A stretch of DNA of 64,000 bases, taken from contig NZ_CABFVU010000002.1 of assembly GCF_902150045.1 (NCBI RefSeq), positions 422,001-486,000 of the forward strand, read 5' to 3'. The DNA is from Chitinophaga polysaccharea (GTDB lineage Bacteria; Bacteroidota; Bacteroidia; Chitinophagales; Chitinophagaceae). The notes beneath the pieces are model-generated. The model did not search any database. It saw nothing but the letters and a program-made list of their open reading frames with translations, and was not told where the DNA came from. The translations under genes were made by a program, and so were the position numbers. This document shows positions 1 through 8,326 of this stretch, piece after piece; the stretch's first letter is position 1, and each line of letters opens with the position of its first letter.

Positions 1-1
1 T

Positions 2-2011
2 TTTCCTACGCCTGAATCGTACAAAGCTACCGGCAGCAACCTGGTGCTGGACGCGTTGCCGGAAGTAAAAGCGGATCCACAACTGTCTGCCAGCGCTGCA
101 ATACTGGATACCGAGTTGCTAACGTTGCTGGGCAAACGAAAAAAAGGAACAACTACCATCAGTCTTGTGTATGATGCTGGTATTACTGCCCCGGAAGGTT
201 ATCGTTTGAGGGTAACGCCGGAAGGGATTACCATCACCGCCGGTACGGAAGCTGGTGCTTTTTATGCGATCCAGTCGCTGAAAACACTGGTTCCTCCTGC
301 TGCATTTGCAGGCAACCAGAAATCCATCACCATCCCGGGTGTGGAGGTGACCGATGAACCGCGTTTTGGTTATCGGGCCTTCATGATAGACGTAGCCCGC
401 AACTTCCATAGCAAACGTGATATGTTCCGCATCATCGACCTGATGGCACTGTATAAATTAAACGTGCTGCATTTTCATTTCAGTGATGATGAAGGCTGGC
501 GTGTGGAAATTCCTTCCTTGCCGGAACTGACAGCTGTAGGTGCTAAACGTGGCCATAGCAGCGACTGGAAAAATATGCTGCCTCCATCTTATGGCTCCGG
601 TCCTGATACCACCAATACAGCAGGTAGCGGTTATTTTACACGCAACGATTTTATTGAGATCCTCCGTTATGCAACGGCAAGGCATATACGGGTTTTACCG
701 GAAATAGAAAGTCCGGGACATGCCCGCGCAGCAGTGAAATCAATGGAATCACGCTACTACAGGCTGAAAGCAGCGGGCCGCGACCAGGAGGCAAAAGAAT
801 ACCTGCTCACCGATCTGGACGATAAATCAGAATATCATTCTGTGCAATACTGGAACGACAACGTAATGAATGTGGCCCTGCCATCTACCTATCATTTCCT
901 CGATAAAGTGGTGGAAGAACTGCAGGCAATGTATAAAGAAGCCGGCGCACCGCTGGATGCAGTACATATGGGCGGCGATGAAGTACCGGGTGGCGTGTTC
1001 GAAAAATCGCCCGCCTGTATTGCATTGATGCAGCAGGATAAATCATTGCAGCATGTAAATGACCTCTGGTATTATTACTATCGTAAAGTGAACGACCTGC
1101 TGAAAGCCCGCGGCTTATCCGTAGCCGGCTGGGAGGAAGCAGGGATGCGTAAAACAACTATTGGTAACGAATCGCAGAGTATTCCTAATCCTGATTTTGT
1201 AAATGATCATTTTCAGCTGAATGTATGGAATAACGTGATTGGCGGAGGACAGGAAGATCTATCATATCGTCTTGCCAATGCAGGCTACAAAGTAGTTTTA
1301 TCGGGTGTGAGCAATTTCTACTTTGATATGGCTTACATGAAATCTTTTGATGAGCCGGGATTCTACTGGGGCGGATTTGTAGATGTGGATAAACCGTTTT
1401 ACTTTATTCCGTTTGATTATTACAGGAATTCAAAAGTAGATGGCAGGGGTAACCCGGTTACACCGGAGTTATTTGTTGGAAAGGACCGGTTAACAGGTTT
1501 TGGCGCGTCCAATATACCGGGTATACAGGGATTGCTGTGGAGTGAAACCGTGACCAGTTCCGAACGTATGGAATATATGATGTTACCGAAATTGCTGGGT
1601 CTTGCAGAAAGAGCATGGGCACAGGATCCGGAATGGGCCACAGAAAAAGATACCGCAAAAGCGGATGCATTATATGCACAGGCGTGGAGCGTGTTCAGCA
1701 ACGTGATGGGTAAACGCGAAATGCCCCGCCTTGACTACTACGACGGTGGCTTCAACTGGCGTATCCCGACTGCAGGTGCAAAGGTAGACAATGGCGTGCT
1801 GAGCGCCAATGTGCAGATGCCTGGATTAGTGATCAGGTATACAACTAACGGTGACGAGCCTACGTTAAGAAGCCCTGTCTATACTACGCCTGTTGCCGCA
1901 GGTGGCAAAACGGTGAAACTGAAGGTATTCAGTACGAGGGGCCGCAGTAGCAGAACTACAACAGTAAAGGTTCCTGTGGCCGATACGCAGATGAAGAGTA
2001 ATAAATTATAA
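2..2011 (+). CDS. Beta-N-acetylhexosaminidase, GH20 (5' end cut by the window)
   Basis: The reading frame is open from base 2, so the gene starts outside the window; the GTG at 44 is only an internal in-frame codon. The visible part begins with the GH20 N-terminal alpha/beta domain, followed by the catalytic TIM barrel (RGFMIDV-like strand, here YRAFMIDVARNFH). The diagnostic HMGGDE motif is at 965-982, with the Asp-Glu pair at 977-982 expected to orient the substrate acetamido group and protonate the glycosidic bond. A C-terminal chitobiase/hexosaminidase accessory domain (YTTNGDEPTLRSPVY) lies near 1840-1960. Members cleave terminal GlcNAc/GalNAc from chitooligosaccharides or glycans, usually in the periplasm or at the surface. 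The signal peptide is not visible. The family call is firm; the substrate is not known. Confidence 0.93.
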   Translation, partial: FPTPESYKATGSNLVLDALPEVKADPQLSASAAILDTELLTLLGKRKKGTTTISLVYDAGITAPEGYRLRVTPEGITITAGTEAGAFYAIQSLKTLVPPAAFAGNQKSITIPGVEVTDEPRFGYRAFMIDVARNFHSKRDMFRIIDLMALYKLNVLHFHFSDDEGWRVEIPSLPELTAVGAKRGHSSDWKNMLPPSYGSGPDTTNTAGSGYFTRNDFIEILRYATARHIRVLPEIESPGHARAAVKSMESRYYRLKAAGRDQEAKEYLLTDLDDKSEYHSVQYWNDNVMNVALPSTYHFLDKVVEELQAMYKEAGAPLDAVHMGGDEVPGGVFEKSPACIALMQQDKSLQHVNDLWYYYYRKVNDLLKARGLSVAGWEEAGMRKTTIGNESQSIPNPDFVNDHFQLNVWNNVIGGGQEDLSYRLANAGYKVVLSGVSNFYFDMAYMKSFDEPGFYWGGFVDVDKPFYFIPFDYYRNSKVDGRGNPVTPELFVGKDRLTGFGASNIPGIQGLLWSETVTSSERMEYMMLPKLLGLAERAWAQDPEWATEKDTAKADALYAQAWSVFSNVMGKREMPRLDYYDGGFNWRIPTAGAKVDNGVLSANVQMPGLVIRYTTNGDEPTLRSPVYTTPVAAGGKTVKLKVFSTRGRSSRTTTVKVPVADTQMKSNKL

Positions 2012-2195
2012 TTTTCCGGAAGATAGAGCGGTGGTGGGCAGCAGGGGAACCTGTAGCTCACCGCCTTTCAATTAAGGGATTATCCCGGTTTATATCTTCC
2101 TTTTTTTTACAGATCCGCTGCATTTACCCTTCATCCATTTTCTTCTTGCCCCTTTTGCAATTTTTGTATTTTGTCCGGAAACCCATAGCAACCTG

Positions 2196-4379
2196 ATGTA
2201 TCGTATCATTCCACTTATTATCAGCTGTAGTTTTATTTGCTTCTCAGTGCGTGCGCAAAAGAAAAATGACGCTTATCAATTGCAGATCCGCAAAGCAGTT
2301 TCTCCCATCAAAATAGATGGCGTAATAGATGAAGCGGCATGGCTGCAGGCTGATATTGCCACCGGCTTTCACATGGTGCTGCCGATGGATACCAGCGCCG
2401 CCAGACTGCGTACGGATGTGCGGATGACCTATGACGATAAGAACCTCTATCTCGTGGTGGAAAACTATACCGTTGGCAACGGGCCTTACATGGTAGAATC
2501 ACTGCGCCGTGATTTTGCTTTCCTGAAGAATGATAACTTCCTTTTATTTATGGACCCGTTCGACGATCAGACCAATGGTTTCTCCTTTGGCGCCAATGCT
2601 GCAGGGGCGCAATGGGACGGTTTGATGTACGATGGTGGAAAAGTGGACCTGAGCTGGGATAATAAATGGACATCTGTAGTAAAAAATTATCCTGATAAAT
2701 GGGTGTTTGAAGCGGTGATCCCTTTTAAAACCATCCGTTACAAAAAGGGGATTACCAAATGGGGAATCAATTTCAGCCGGAACGATCTGAAAACGACAGA
2801 GAAGTCGGCCTGGGCGCCGGTACCACGACAATTCCCTACTGCTTCACTGGCGTATACCGGTAACCTTGTATGGGATGCAGCGCCTCCCCCTGCAGGTGCA
2901 AATGTGTCGCTGATTCCTTATGTGCTGGGAGGCATGCTGAAGGACTACGATAAGGCAACTCCTACCAAATACCGGCGGGATGCAGGGTTGGACGCTAAAG
3001 TGGCCGTTACTTCTTCATTGAATCTTGACCTCACGGTAAACCCGGATTTTTCACAGGTAGACGTAGATAAACAGGTCACCAACCTGGATCGCTTTGAATT
3101 GTTTTACCCTGAAAAACGGCAGTTTTTCCTGGAGAACGGCGACCAGATGTCCAACTTCGGGTATGCTACTATCCGCCCGTTCTTCTCCAGGCGTATTGGT
3201 CTTGGTGGTGTGCCGATCCGTTTTGGCGCCAGGCTCAGTGGTAAGCTCAATAAAGACTGGCGTTTGGGCATTATGAACATGGAAACGGGAAAACAGGAGG
3301 AGACCGGGTTGCCCGCGCAGAACTTTACTGTGGCCGCTTTGCAGCGCCGTGTATTTTCCCGTTCCAATATCGGGTTTATTTTTATCAACAAGGAATCGGT
3401 GAATTATGATCCCTCTAAAGTGACGGATAAACCACTTTACAACAGGTATAACCGGAACATGGGACTGGAATACAACCTGGCGTCTTCCAATAACTTCTGG
3501 ACGGGGAAAGCCATGCTGCTGAAGTCATATACGCCCAATAAAACCGGTCATGATATAGCCCATGCGGCTAACCTGCAATACACCAGCAAGGAATGGAATA
3601 TTGGCTGGCAGCATGAATACGTAGGGCGCAACTACAATGCGGAGGTGGGATATGTGCCAAGGCAGGGCTATATCAGGATAGCGCCGCAGGTGACCCGTCT
3701 TTTCTTTCCCTTATCGGGGTCTGTATTGAGCCATGGACCGCAGGTAACCAGTACCTGGTTCTTTGATGAAGCCAATATGCATCGTACCGATAATGAAACC
3801 ATGCTCAATTATGGTATTGTGTTCCGGAAACGGAACACGCTCAATGTCTGGGCATCCAATACCTATATCAAATTGCTACAGCCTTTCGATCCCACCAATA
3901 CAGGAAAAGATAGTTTAGTGAACGGGAGCCGGCATAACTGGAATACCATAGGTGCCGATTATGTATCCAAACCTCAAAGTTTGTTCACTTATTCTTTGTC
4001 GGCCCGCTATGGAGGCTATTATGCGGATGGCAGCCGGTTAATGACCAATACTGAGCTGGGGTACCGGTTCCAGCCATATGTGAGTATTGCGTTGAGCGCT
4101 AATTACAACAATATCAATTTGCCAAAGCCATGGGGCAATAATTCCTTCTGGCTGGTAGGCCCCCGTTTGGATGTAACGATGACAAACACGCTTTTCTTTA
4201 CCGGTTTTATGCAGTACAACGGGCAGCAGAAGAATATGAACCTCAATACCCGCTTCCAGTGGCGTTACAGGCCGGCCTCAGATCTTTTTATCGTTTATAC
4301 GGACAATTATCTCCCGGAACCGTTTTACGTAAGGAACCGGGCTTTGGTACTGAAGCTGGTATACTGGCTTAATCTCTAA
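2196..4379 (+). CDS. DUF5916 protein with N-terminal CBM9-like domain
   Basis: A 727-residue secreted protein. An N-terminal signal peptide (about residues 1-20, ending SVRAQ) is followed by a CBM9/DOMON-like beta-sandwich (residues 30-220, starting IKIDGVIDEAAW). The rest is the DUF5916 region, recognised by NPDFSQVDVDKQVTNLDRFE and by FYPEKRQFFLENG. The C-terminal half alternates short polar and aromatic strands and ends in VLKLVYWLNL, with an aromatic residue third from the end, as expected for an outer-membrane beta-barrel. Function is unknown for the family; glycan binding or transport is a guess from the CBM9-like domain. It follows GH20 by 184 bp and probably has its own promoter: TTG at 2146 and a TATTTTG box at 2167. 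Confidence 0.85.
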   Translation: MYRIIPLIISCSFICFSVRAQKKNDAYQLQIRKAVSPIKIDGVIDEAAWLQADIATGFHMVLPMDTSAARLRTDVRMTYDDKNLYLVVENYTVGNGPYMVESLRRDFAFLKNDNFLLFMDPFDDQTNGFSFGANAAGAQWDGLMYDGGKVDLSWDNKWTSVVKNYPDKWVFEAVIPFKTIRYKKGITKWGINFSRNDLKTTEKSAWAPVPRQFPTASLAYTGNLVWDAAPPPAGANVSLIPYVLGGMLKDYDKATPTKYRRDAGLDAKVAVTSSLNLDLTVNPDFSQVDVDKQVTNLDRFELFYPEKRQFFLENGDQMSNFGYATIRPFFSRRIGLGGVPIRFGARLSGKLNKDWRLGIMNMETGKQEETGLPAQNFTVAALQRRVFSRSNIGFIFINKESVNYDPSKVTDKPLYNRYNRNMGLEYNLASSNNFWTGKAMLLKSYTPNKTGHDIAHAANLQYTSKEWNIGWQHEYVGRNYNAEVGYVPRQGYIRIAPQVTRLFFPLSGSVLSHGPQVTSTWFFDEANMHRTDNETMLNYGIVFRKRNTLNVWASNTYIKLLQPFDPTNTGKDSLVNGSRHNWNTIGADYVSKPQSLFTYSLSARYGGYYADGSRLMTNTELGYRFQPYVSIALSANYNNINLPKPWGNNSFWLVGPRLDVTMTNTLFFTGFMQYNGQQKNMNLNTRFQWRYRPASDLFIVYTDNYLPEPFYVRNRALVLKLVYWLNL

Positions 4380-4399
4380 ATAAATCCTGTTTTGTATTA

Positions 4400-4419
4400 A
4401 CAGTTAAGATTCGATTAAC
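4400..4419 (+). promoter_or_regulatory. Candidate LytTR-type binding site
   Basis: ACAGTTAAG at 4400-4408 fits the published LytTR half-site consensus ([TA][AC][CA]GTTN[AG][TG]). An ATTAA-type half-site follows 11 bp later. Sixteen bases here (4404-4419) match 6646-6661, upstream of the lytTR gene, at 15 positions. It lies in the gap between the DUF5916 gene and the thioredoxin-like gene. Confidence 0.35.
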
Positions 4420-4578
4420 ACTTTCCTTATTTGTACCCTTTATTATTGCACTATAAGATTGATATAATGAACGGCTATACCCGTTAAGATATATATAAAG
4501 TTTTCATTTACTATCGTTGTGAATATTACCTCCCTGTGGTTTTTACCATGGGGATTGTTACCATCTAAAAATCTGATT

Positions 4579-5943
4579 ATGAACCGTCCTGTGATAAGGC
4601 AGCTGCTGCGTAACAGCTGTGTTTTACTTATGCTGGCAGGAACTGCTGTAGCACAATCTTCCACCGTAATTACGGGTAAGACAGCGGGCCGCCCTGTACA
4701 GAAGGTATCATTGTCCTACTGGTATGATCCGGGCATTTCTCCTGCTGTTACTCAGAATACCTTATTAAAACCTGATTCTTTTTATTTCCGCATACCATTG
4801 CCGGTGGGGAAGGAAATATTTTTTTATACAGATGCCGGTAGCGGATATAATTTTTATGGGATGATCAGAGGGGGAGATAGTTTGCAGTTGATGATACAGG
4901 GCGACAGTATCCGGTTTGCAGGAAGCGCTGCAGGGTTGAACAGGGCTGTTTATGAGGCCAGGCGCGCACAGTTGCGTATAACCGTTCCTGCATCATCCGA
5001 TGCATTTCAGCTGGCAGCGGCCTACCGTCAGCAATTAGAGGCCGGCAACAGGGTGATGGCGTTATACCGCGACAGCCTGAGCCCGGCCACCTGGGCGATA
5101 GCCAGGGCGCATGTGCTGGGTGAAGCGGCATCAGGCCTGGTGAGTACACTATGGAAAGTGGCCACAGCGCCGGATAGTACATTGGAAGAAAGACAGGTGC
5201 TTTTTTATAAAGAGAACATATTGCCTGCATTGCCCCAGGTACTTCTTCCGGATACAACACTAACGCCTATACGTTATTTGAGTTATCTGCTGCATAAAGC
5301 AGAGGCGGATTATTTTATCCGGCATCGTTATGAGTGTAACAACAGGGCTATTTACGAGTGGCTGAAAATCCATTACAGTGGCCGGTTGCGCGACAGGTTG
5401 CTGGCGCATTCATTAACGCTTGGTTTTGCGGCAGGTAACCCGGCAGAAGAGCAGGAGTGGTGTGTGCGCGATTACCTGGAACTGGTACGGGATGAAGCAT
5501 GTAAACAGGCCATTGCAAAGCTTTACGGACGATCCAGGAAAGGGATCAGCAAAGGTGTAACGGCGCCGGTTTTTAGTTTCCCGGATGCACAGGGAAAATT
5601 AATAAGCCTGCAGCAATTCAGCGGAAAGGTAGTACTGCTGCATTTCTACAGTGGATCAGTCCAGGTGTTGCCTGCCCTTACAGCAATAAAAGACTGCTTC
5701 CATAACGCGGTTACGTTTGTGAACATCTGCTGCGATGGCGCTGCTGCAAAGGATTTGCCGGGATGGATATGGCAGCTGGATGATCGGCATAGGGAAGTGC
5801 TTACACAATACAACATTAGTAAGTATCCCTCATTTATTGTTGTTGGAAAGAATGGAAAAGTATATGCCACCAGGCCTCCGGATCCCGCAGTGGACAAAGG
5901 AACAGCCCTTGCCAACATTATCTATGAAGCATTACTGCAGTGA
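4579..5943 (+). CDS. TlpA/AhpC-like thioredoxin-fold protein lacking CXXC
   Basis: The frame is open from a GTG at 4519, but ATG 4579 gives a normal signal peptide (NRPVIRQLLRNSCVLLMLAG, cleaved near AVAQ), so it is preferred (454 residues). An N-terminal beta-rich DUF4369-like segment (VITGKTAGRPVQKVSLSYW) and a helical middle lead into a C-terminal thioredoxin domain starting APVFSFPDAQGKLISL. The position where TlpA proteins carry WCxxC reads FYSGSVQV (5644-5667), so there is no redox-active cysteine pair. The cis-Pro loop (KYPSFIVV) is kept. Such Bacteroidota proteins are periplasmic; without CXXC a redox role is unlikely and a binding or chaperone role is possible. A LytTR-like site lies about 160 bp upstream. 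Confidence 0.8.
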   Translation: MNRPVIRQLLRNSCVLLMLAGTAVAQSSTVITGKTAGRPVQKVSLSYWYDPGISPAVTQNTLLKPDSFYFRIPLPVGKEIFFYTDAGSGYNFYGMIRGGDSLQLMIQGDSIRFAGSAAGLNRAVYEARRAQLRITVPASSDAFQLAAAYRQQLEAGNRVMALYRDSLSPATWAIARAHVLGEAASGLVSTLWKVATAPDSTLEERQVLFYKENILPALPQVLLPDTTLTPIRYLSYLLHKAEADYFIRHRYECNNRAIYEWLKIHYSGRLRDRLLAHSLTLGFAAGNPAEEQEWCVRDYLELVRDEACKQAIAKLYGRSRKGISKGVTAPVFSFPDAQGKLISLQQFSGKVVLLHFYSGSVQVLPALTAIKDCFHNAVTFVNICCDGAAAKDLPGWIWQLDDRHREVLTQYNISKYPSFIVVGKNGKVYATRPPDPAVDKGTALANIIYEALLQ

Positions 5944-6162
5944 GTTTTTTTAACGTGCATGCAAATAAAAACAACACTGGTACGTTTAGTAAAAGTACGC
6001 AGCTAATCCGCATCAGCGCCATTGTTCCGCAGCTAAAATTTCGAAAACCCGTTTAAACCAGATTGTTAATATTTACGTTTAAATATATATATGATAATGC
6101 TGGTTTAATAAAGACACAAATCGTATATTCAGTAAATAACCGTTAAGACCCCTCTATGCCAC

Positions 6163-6438
6163 ATGCCAAAGCGTTATTTTGACAGACTACAGACCATTGA
6201 TTACCTCATCAGGATCAAAGGGACCGGTAAGCCCGCTCAGTTAGCCAAGCGGCTTCGTATTTCCGAAAGAACACTCTATGAATTCCTCAAAATGATGAAG
6301 GAGTTAGGTGCTCCCATTGAGTACGACCGGTACAAAGAAAGTTACTTCTACTCAGAAAAAGGCGGATTCAATGTCAGGTTCTCGAAAAACCTGGTCGCCG
6401 TGAGTACGATGTTCCTTTTATGCTTCCTTATTTGGTAA
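6163..6438 (+). CDS. Small helix-turn-helix protein
   Basis: A 91-residue protein whose first 75 residues form an HTH_11/DeoR-type winged helix. AQLAKRLRISERTLYEFLKMMKELGAPI is the recognition region, and YDRYKESYFYSEKGGFNVRF the wing. Small single-domain proteins of this type are frequent in Chitinophaga and relatives and are presumed DNA-binding regulators. The last 16 residues (LVAVSTMFLLCFLIW) are strongly hydrophobic, which is odd for this family; they may be a membrane anchor or a frameshifted tail. No gene partner is adjacent on the same strand within 200 bp upstream. The target is unknown. Confidence 0.7.
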   Translation: MPKRYFDRLQTIDYLIRIKGTGKPAQLAKRLRISERTLYEFLKMMKELGAPIEYDRYKESYFYSEKGGFNVRFSKNLVAVSTMFLLCFLIW

Positions 6439-6603
6439 TATGGTCCGCGCACCGACCAGTTAACCGGCCTCCCTGTTAGCTCTCCCTGCGCCCGCGCCGC
6501 CCTTTCAGGGCCTTAGATCTGCTGTACGGCTGCACGACAGTTGTTCCGGGATCTTTTATGTAATCTTCCTTAATTGGTGGACTGGGAAAGTATTGTCTTC
6601 ACA

Positions 6604-6635
6604 GACAGTTACTTTAACTGTCCACCTTTTCTTTT
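6604..6635 (+). terminator. Hairpin plus T-rich tract downstream of the HTH gene
   Basis: Perfect 8-bp stem GACAGTTA-CTT-TAACTGTC followed by a T-rich tract. It lies 165 bp after the HTH stop codon. Confidence 0.45.
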
Positions 6636-6644
6636 TCCAAAATA

Positions 6645-6664
6645 CTTAACATTCGATTAACTGT
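6645..6664 (-). promoter_or_regulatory. Candidate LytTR double binding site
   Basis: On the minus strand it reads ACAGTTAATCGAATGTTAAG. The first half-site is an exact match to the LytTR consensus, and the second GTT comes 11 bp later, the spacing expected for tandem LytTR half-sites. It lies about 200 bp upstream of the lytTR start, so autoregulation is possible. Confidence 0.4.
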
Positions 6665-6868
6665 TATCATCACAAATAAGGTCAAATTTACTGTTGTCAG
6701 CTTTTGATTAAATCTTATGCTAATAACTTTTTTTCATAACGCGGTTTAGATTAGATTTTAGATTATACGCAGGTTTCTGTTCAGTCACCTGCTCTGTTTA
6801 AATCGTCTGTTTCCGTGGCAACTGACTCAAGTAAATTTACGTATCCTTATTTGACCAAAATCAACCCT

Positions 6869-7564
6869 ATGGTACTAAACTGTATTATTTTGGGTAATGA
6901 CCCGGAGGGATTTGAAGAACTGGAGAATTATTTATCTGCTATCCCCTATGTTTACCTGGTATGCCGCAGCCAAACAATGCAGGAGGCGCGTTTCTGGATA
7001 GAAACACAAACCATTCACGTACTGATAGCAGGAGATTACAATGATCCGCTCTCCCCGCCCATGACTATAACCGGCATGCTGCCGGTTTTACTGATGGTGT
7101 ATAATGGCACCTCATCTGCAGGGTTTGACTTCCTGCCTGTTGCACTTATGCAGTTGCCTTTTACCGCCAATGCGTTAAATGAAGTATTTTCTAAAATATA
7201 CAAGACTATAGAAATAGAAGCAACAACTAACCCCACCCGTTATTCAGCGGATTATTTCACCCTGAAAACGCAGCACCGCATTGAAAAAGTATTTTATGAT
7301 GAGCTGCAGTATGTAGAGGTAATGGATGATCATATCATGTTGCATCTTCGCGATCAGAAGCTGGTTACCACCGAAAAACTGGACTGGATCATTTCCCAGT
7401 TGCCTGCAAATGCTTTTATGCGGGTGCATCACTGGTTTGTAATAGGATTTCGCCACATTACCTCACTGGCGGAAGATCATGTAATGATTGGTGAAGCCAG
7501 GATTACCCTGACAAAGGAAATGAGGAAGGAACTGGTCAGGAGATACCAGCTGCCTATGGAGTAA
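6869..7564 (+). CDS. LytTR-family regulator with degenerate receiver-like domain
   Basis: The frame opens at GTG 6815, but ATG 6869 begins where a receiver domain normally starts (VLNCIILGNDPEGFEELENYL), giving 231 residues. The N-terminal 120 residues resemble a CheY-like fold, but the usual acidic pair and phospho-acceptor Asp are not evident (VLIAGDYNDP sits where the acceptor strand would be), so phosphorylation is doubtful. The C-terminal half is a LytTR DNA-binding domain (HRIEKVFYDELQYVEVMDDH, then FMRVHHWFVIGFRHI). No sensor kinase is adjacent. LytTR proteins bind paired half-sites 10-13 bp apart, and such sites occur upstream. Its 3' end overlaps the convergent virJ-like gene by 11 bp. 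Confidence 0.85.
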   Translation: MVLNCIILGNDPEGFEELENYLSAIPYVYLVCRSQTMQEARFWIETQTIHVLIAGDYNDPLSPPMTITGMLPVLLMVYNGTSSAGFDFLPVALMQLPFTANALNEVFSKIYKTIEIEATTNPTRYSADYFTLKTQHRIEKVFYDELQYVEVMDDHIMLHLRDQKLVTTEKLDWIISQLPANAFMRVHHWFVIGFRHITSLAEDHVMIGEARITLTKEMRKELVRRYQLPME

Positions 7565-8270
7565 CACCTGTATGCAAACCTGCCAGTATCTTTCCTGCTA
7601 CACCGGCAGCATCTTCATCATAAGCATGCCCGCCAGGCAGTATCAGTTTTTCGTACCGGACATTCAATGCTGAAAGGTTGAAGTCTTTTTCCTCTGCTCC
7701 GAAAACTAACAATAACGGCTTGTTGGTAATTTTATTCATCTCAGCCGGAACACTCATTCCCTTGTTACTGGATTTTCCCAGCATATCTGAGAGGTGTACT
7801 TCCATATCAGTATAAAGGGAGGGAGATAAAAATACCAGGTGTTTTACTTCCTCTGCAACTTCCGGTGGCAAACTGGTATAAATAAACGGAAGCACATCCG
7901 CGCCCAGTGAATACCCGATCAGCACCACGCCGTGGTTACTGCCCCATTGGCCCTGGTAATAAGTGATCAGGGAGGCGATATCCTTTGCCGCCTGCTGGGG
8001 CGACTTCTTACTCCAAAAATACTTCAGCGCATTCAATGCTACCACCGGGTAGTTTTTCTGACGGAACGACTCAATCACATTGGCTGAGAATTTCTTCATT
8101 CCGCCGTCTCCTGTTATATACAGGATCAATGGAGCCGTACTGCCGGCGGCAGGCGCCTTGATAACTACCGGCAGGTTACTGATCCCGCTCTGCGCTTTTG
8201 ACTGAAATATTGTAAATAAGAAGAAAAAGCTAAGCAGCTTTGCTGTATTGAACATTTTACCTGGTGCCAT
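7554..8270 (-). CDS. VirJ/AcvB-family alpha/beta hydrolase
   Basis: A 238-residue secreted protein with a signal peptide (residues 1-27, ending SKAQ). The stretch FWSKKSPQQAAKDIASLI and the nucleophile elbow GYSLGADVLPF (Ser121) match the VirJ family (PF06057); His215 in GGHAYDED is the likely catalytic His. Agrobacterium AcvB and related AtvA proteins hydrolyse lysyl-phosphatidylglycerol in the periplasm. Here the gene sits 56 bp downstream of an mprF on the same strand, the same pairing as lpiA-atvA in rhizobia. The inferred role is to remove lysine from the lipid that MprF makes. The second Met (8255) is an alternative start. Confidence 0.82.
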   Translation of the reverse strand: MAPGKMFNTAKLLSFFFLFTIFQSKAQSGISNLPVVIKAPAAGSTAPLILYITGDGGMKKFSANVIESFRQKNYPVVALNALKYFWSKKSPQQAAKDIASLITYYQGQWGSNHGVVLIGYSLGADVLPFIYTSLPPEVAEEVKHLVFLSPSLYTDMEVHLSDMLGKSSNKGMSVPAEMNKITNKPLLLVFGAEEKDFNLSALNVRYEKLILPGGHAYDEDAAGVAGKILAGLHTGVTP

Positions 8271-8326
8271 ATACTAAATTAACCCATCCCCATAAAACAA
8301 AATCCGTTCCGCGATTGTTCGCCTGC

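Larger units (their letters stand above)
6439..6868. other. Gene-free stretch with overlapping hairpins
   Basis: No coding region is supported here. Two inverted repeats compete for the same bases. GACAGTTA/TAACTGTC forms a perfect 8-bp hairpin at 6604-6622, followed by CCACCTTTTCTTTTT, terminator-like for the HTH gene. GGTGGAC (6576-6582) can instead pair with GTCCACC (6620-6626). A LytTR-like double site follows at 6645-6664. Confidence 0.45.

Noticed and set aside
7554..8270. VirJ name taken to mean virulence
   Set aside because: The family name is historical; the hydrolase motif and mprF neighbour point to lipid turnover. Nothing else in the window suggests pathogenicity.
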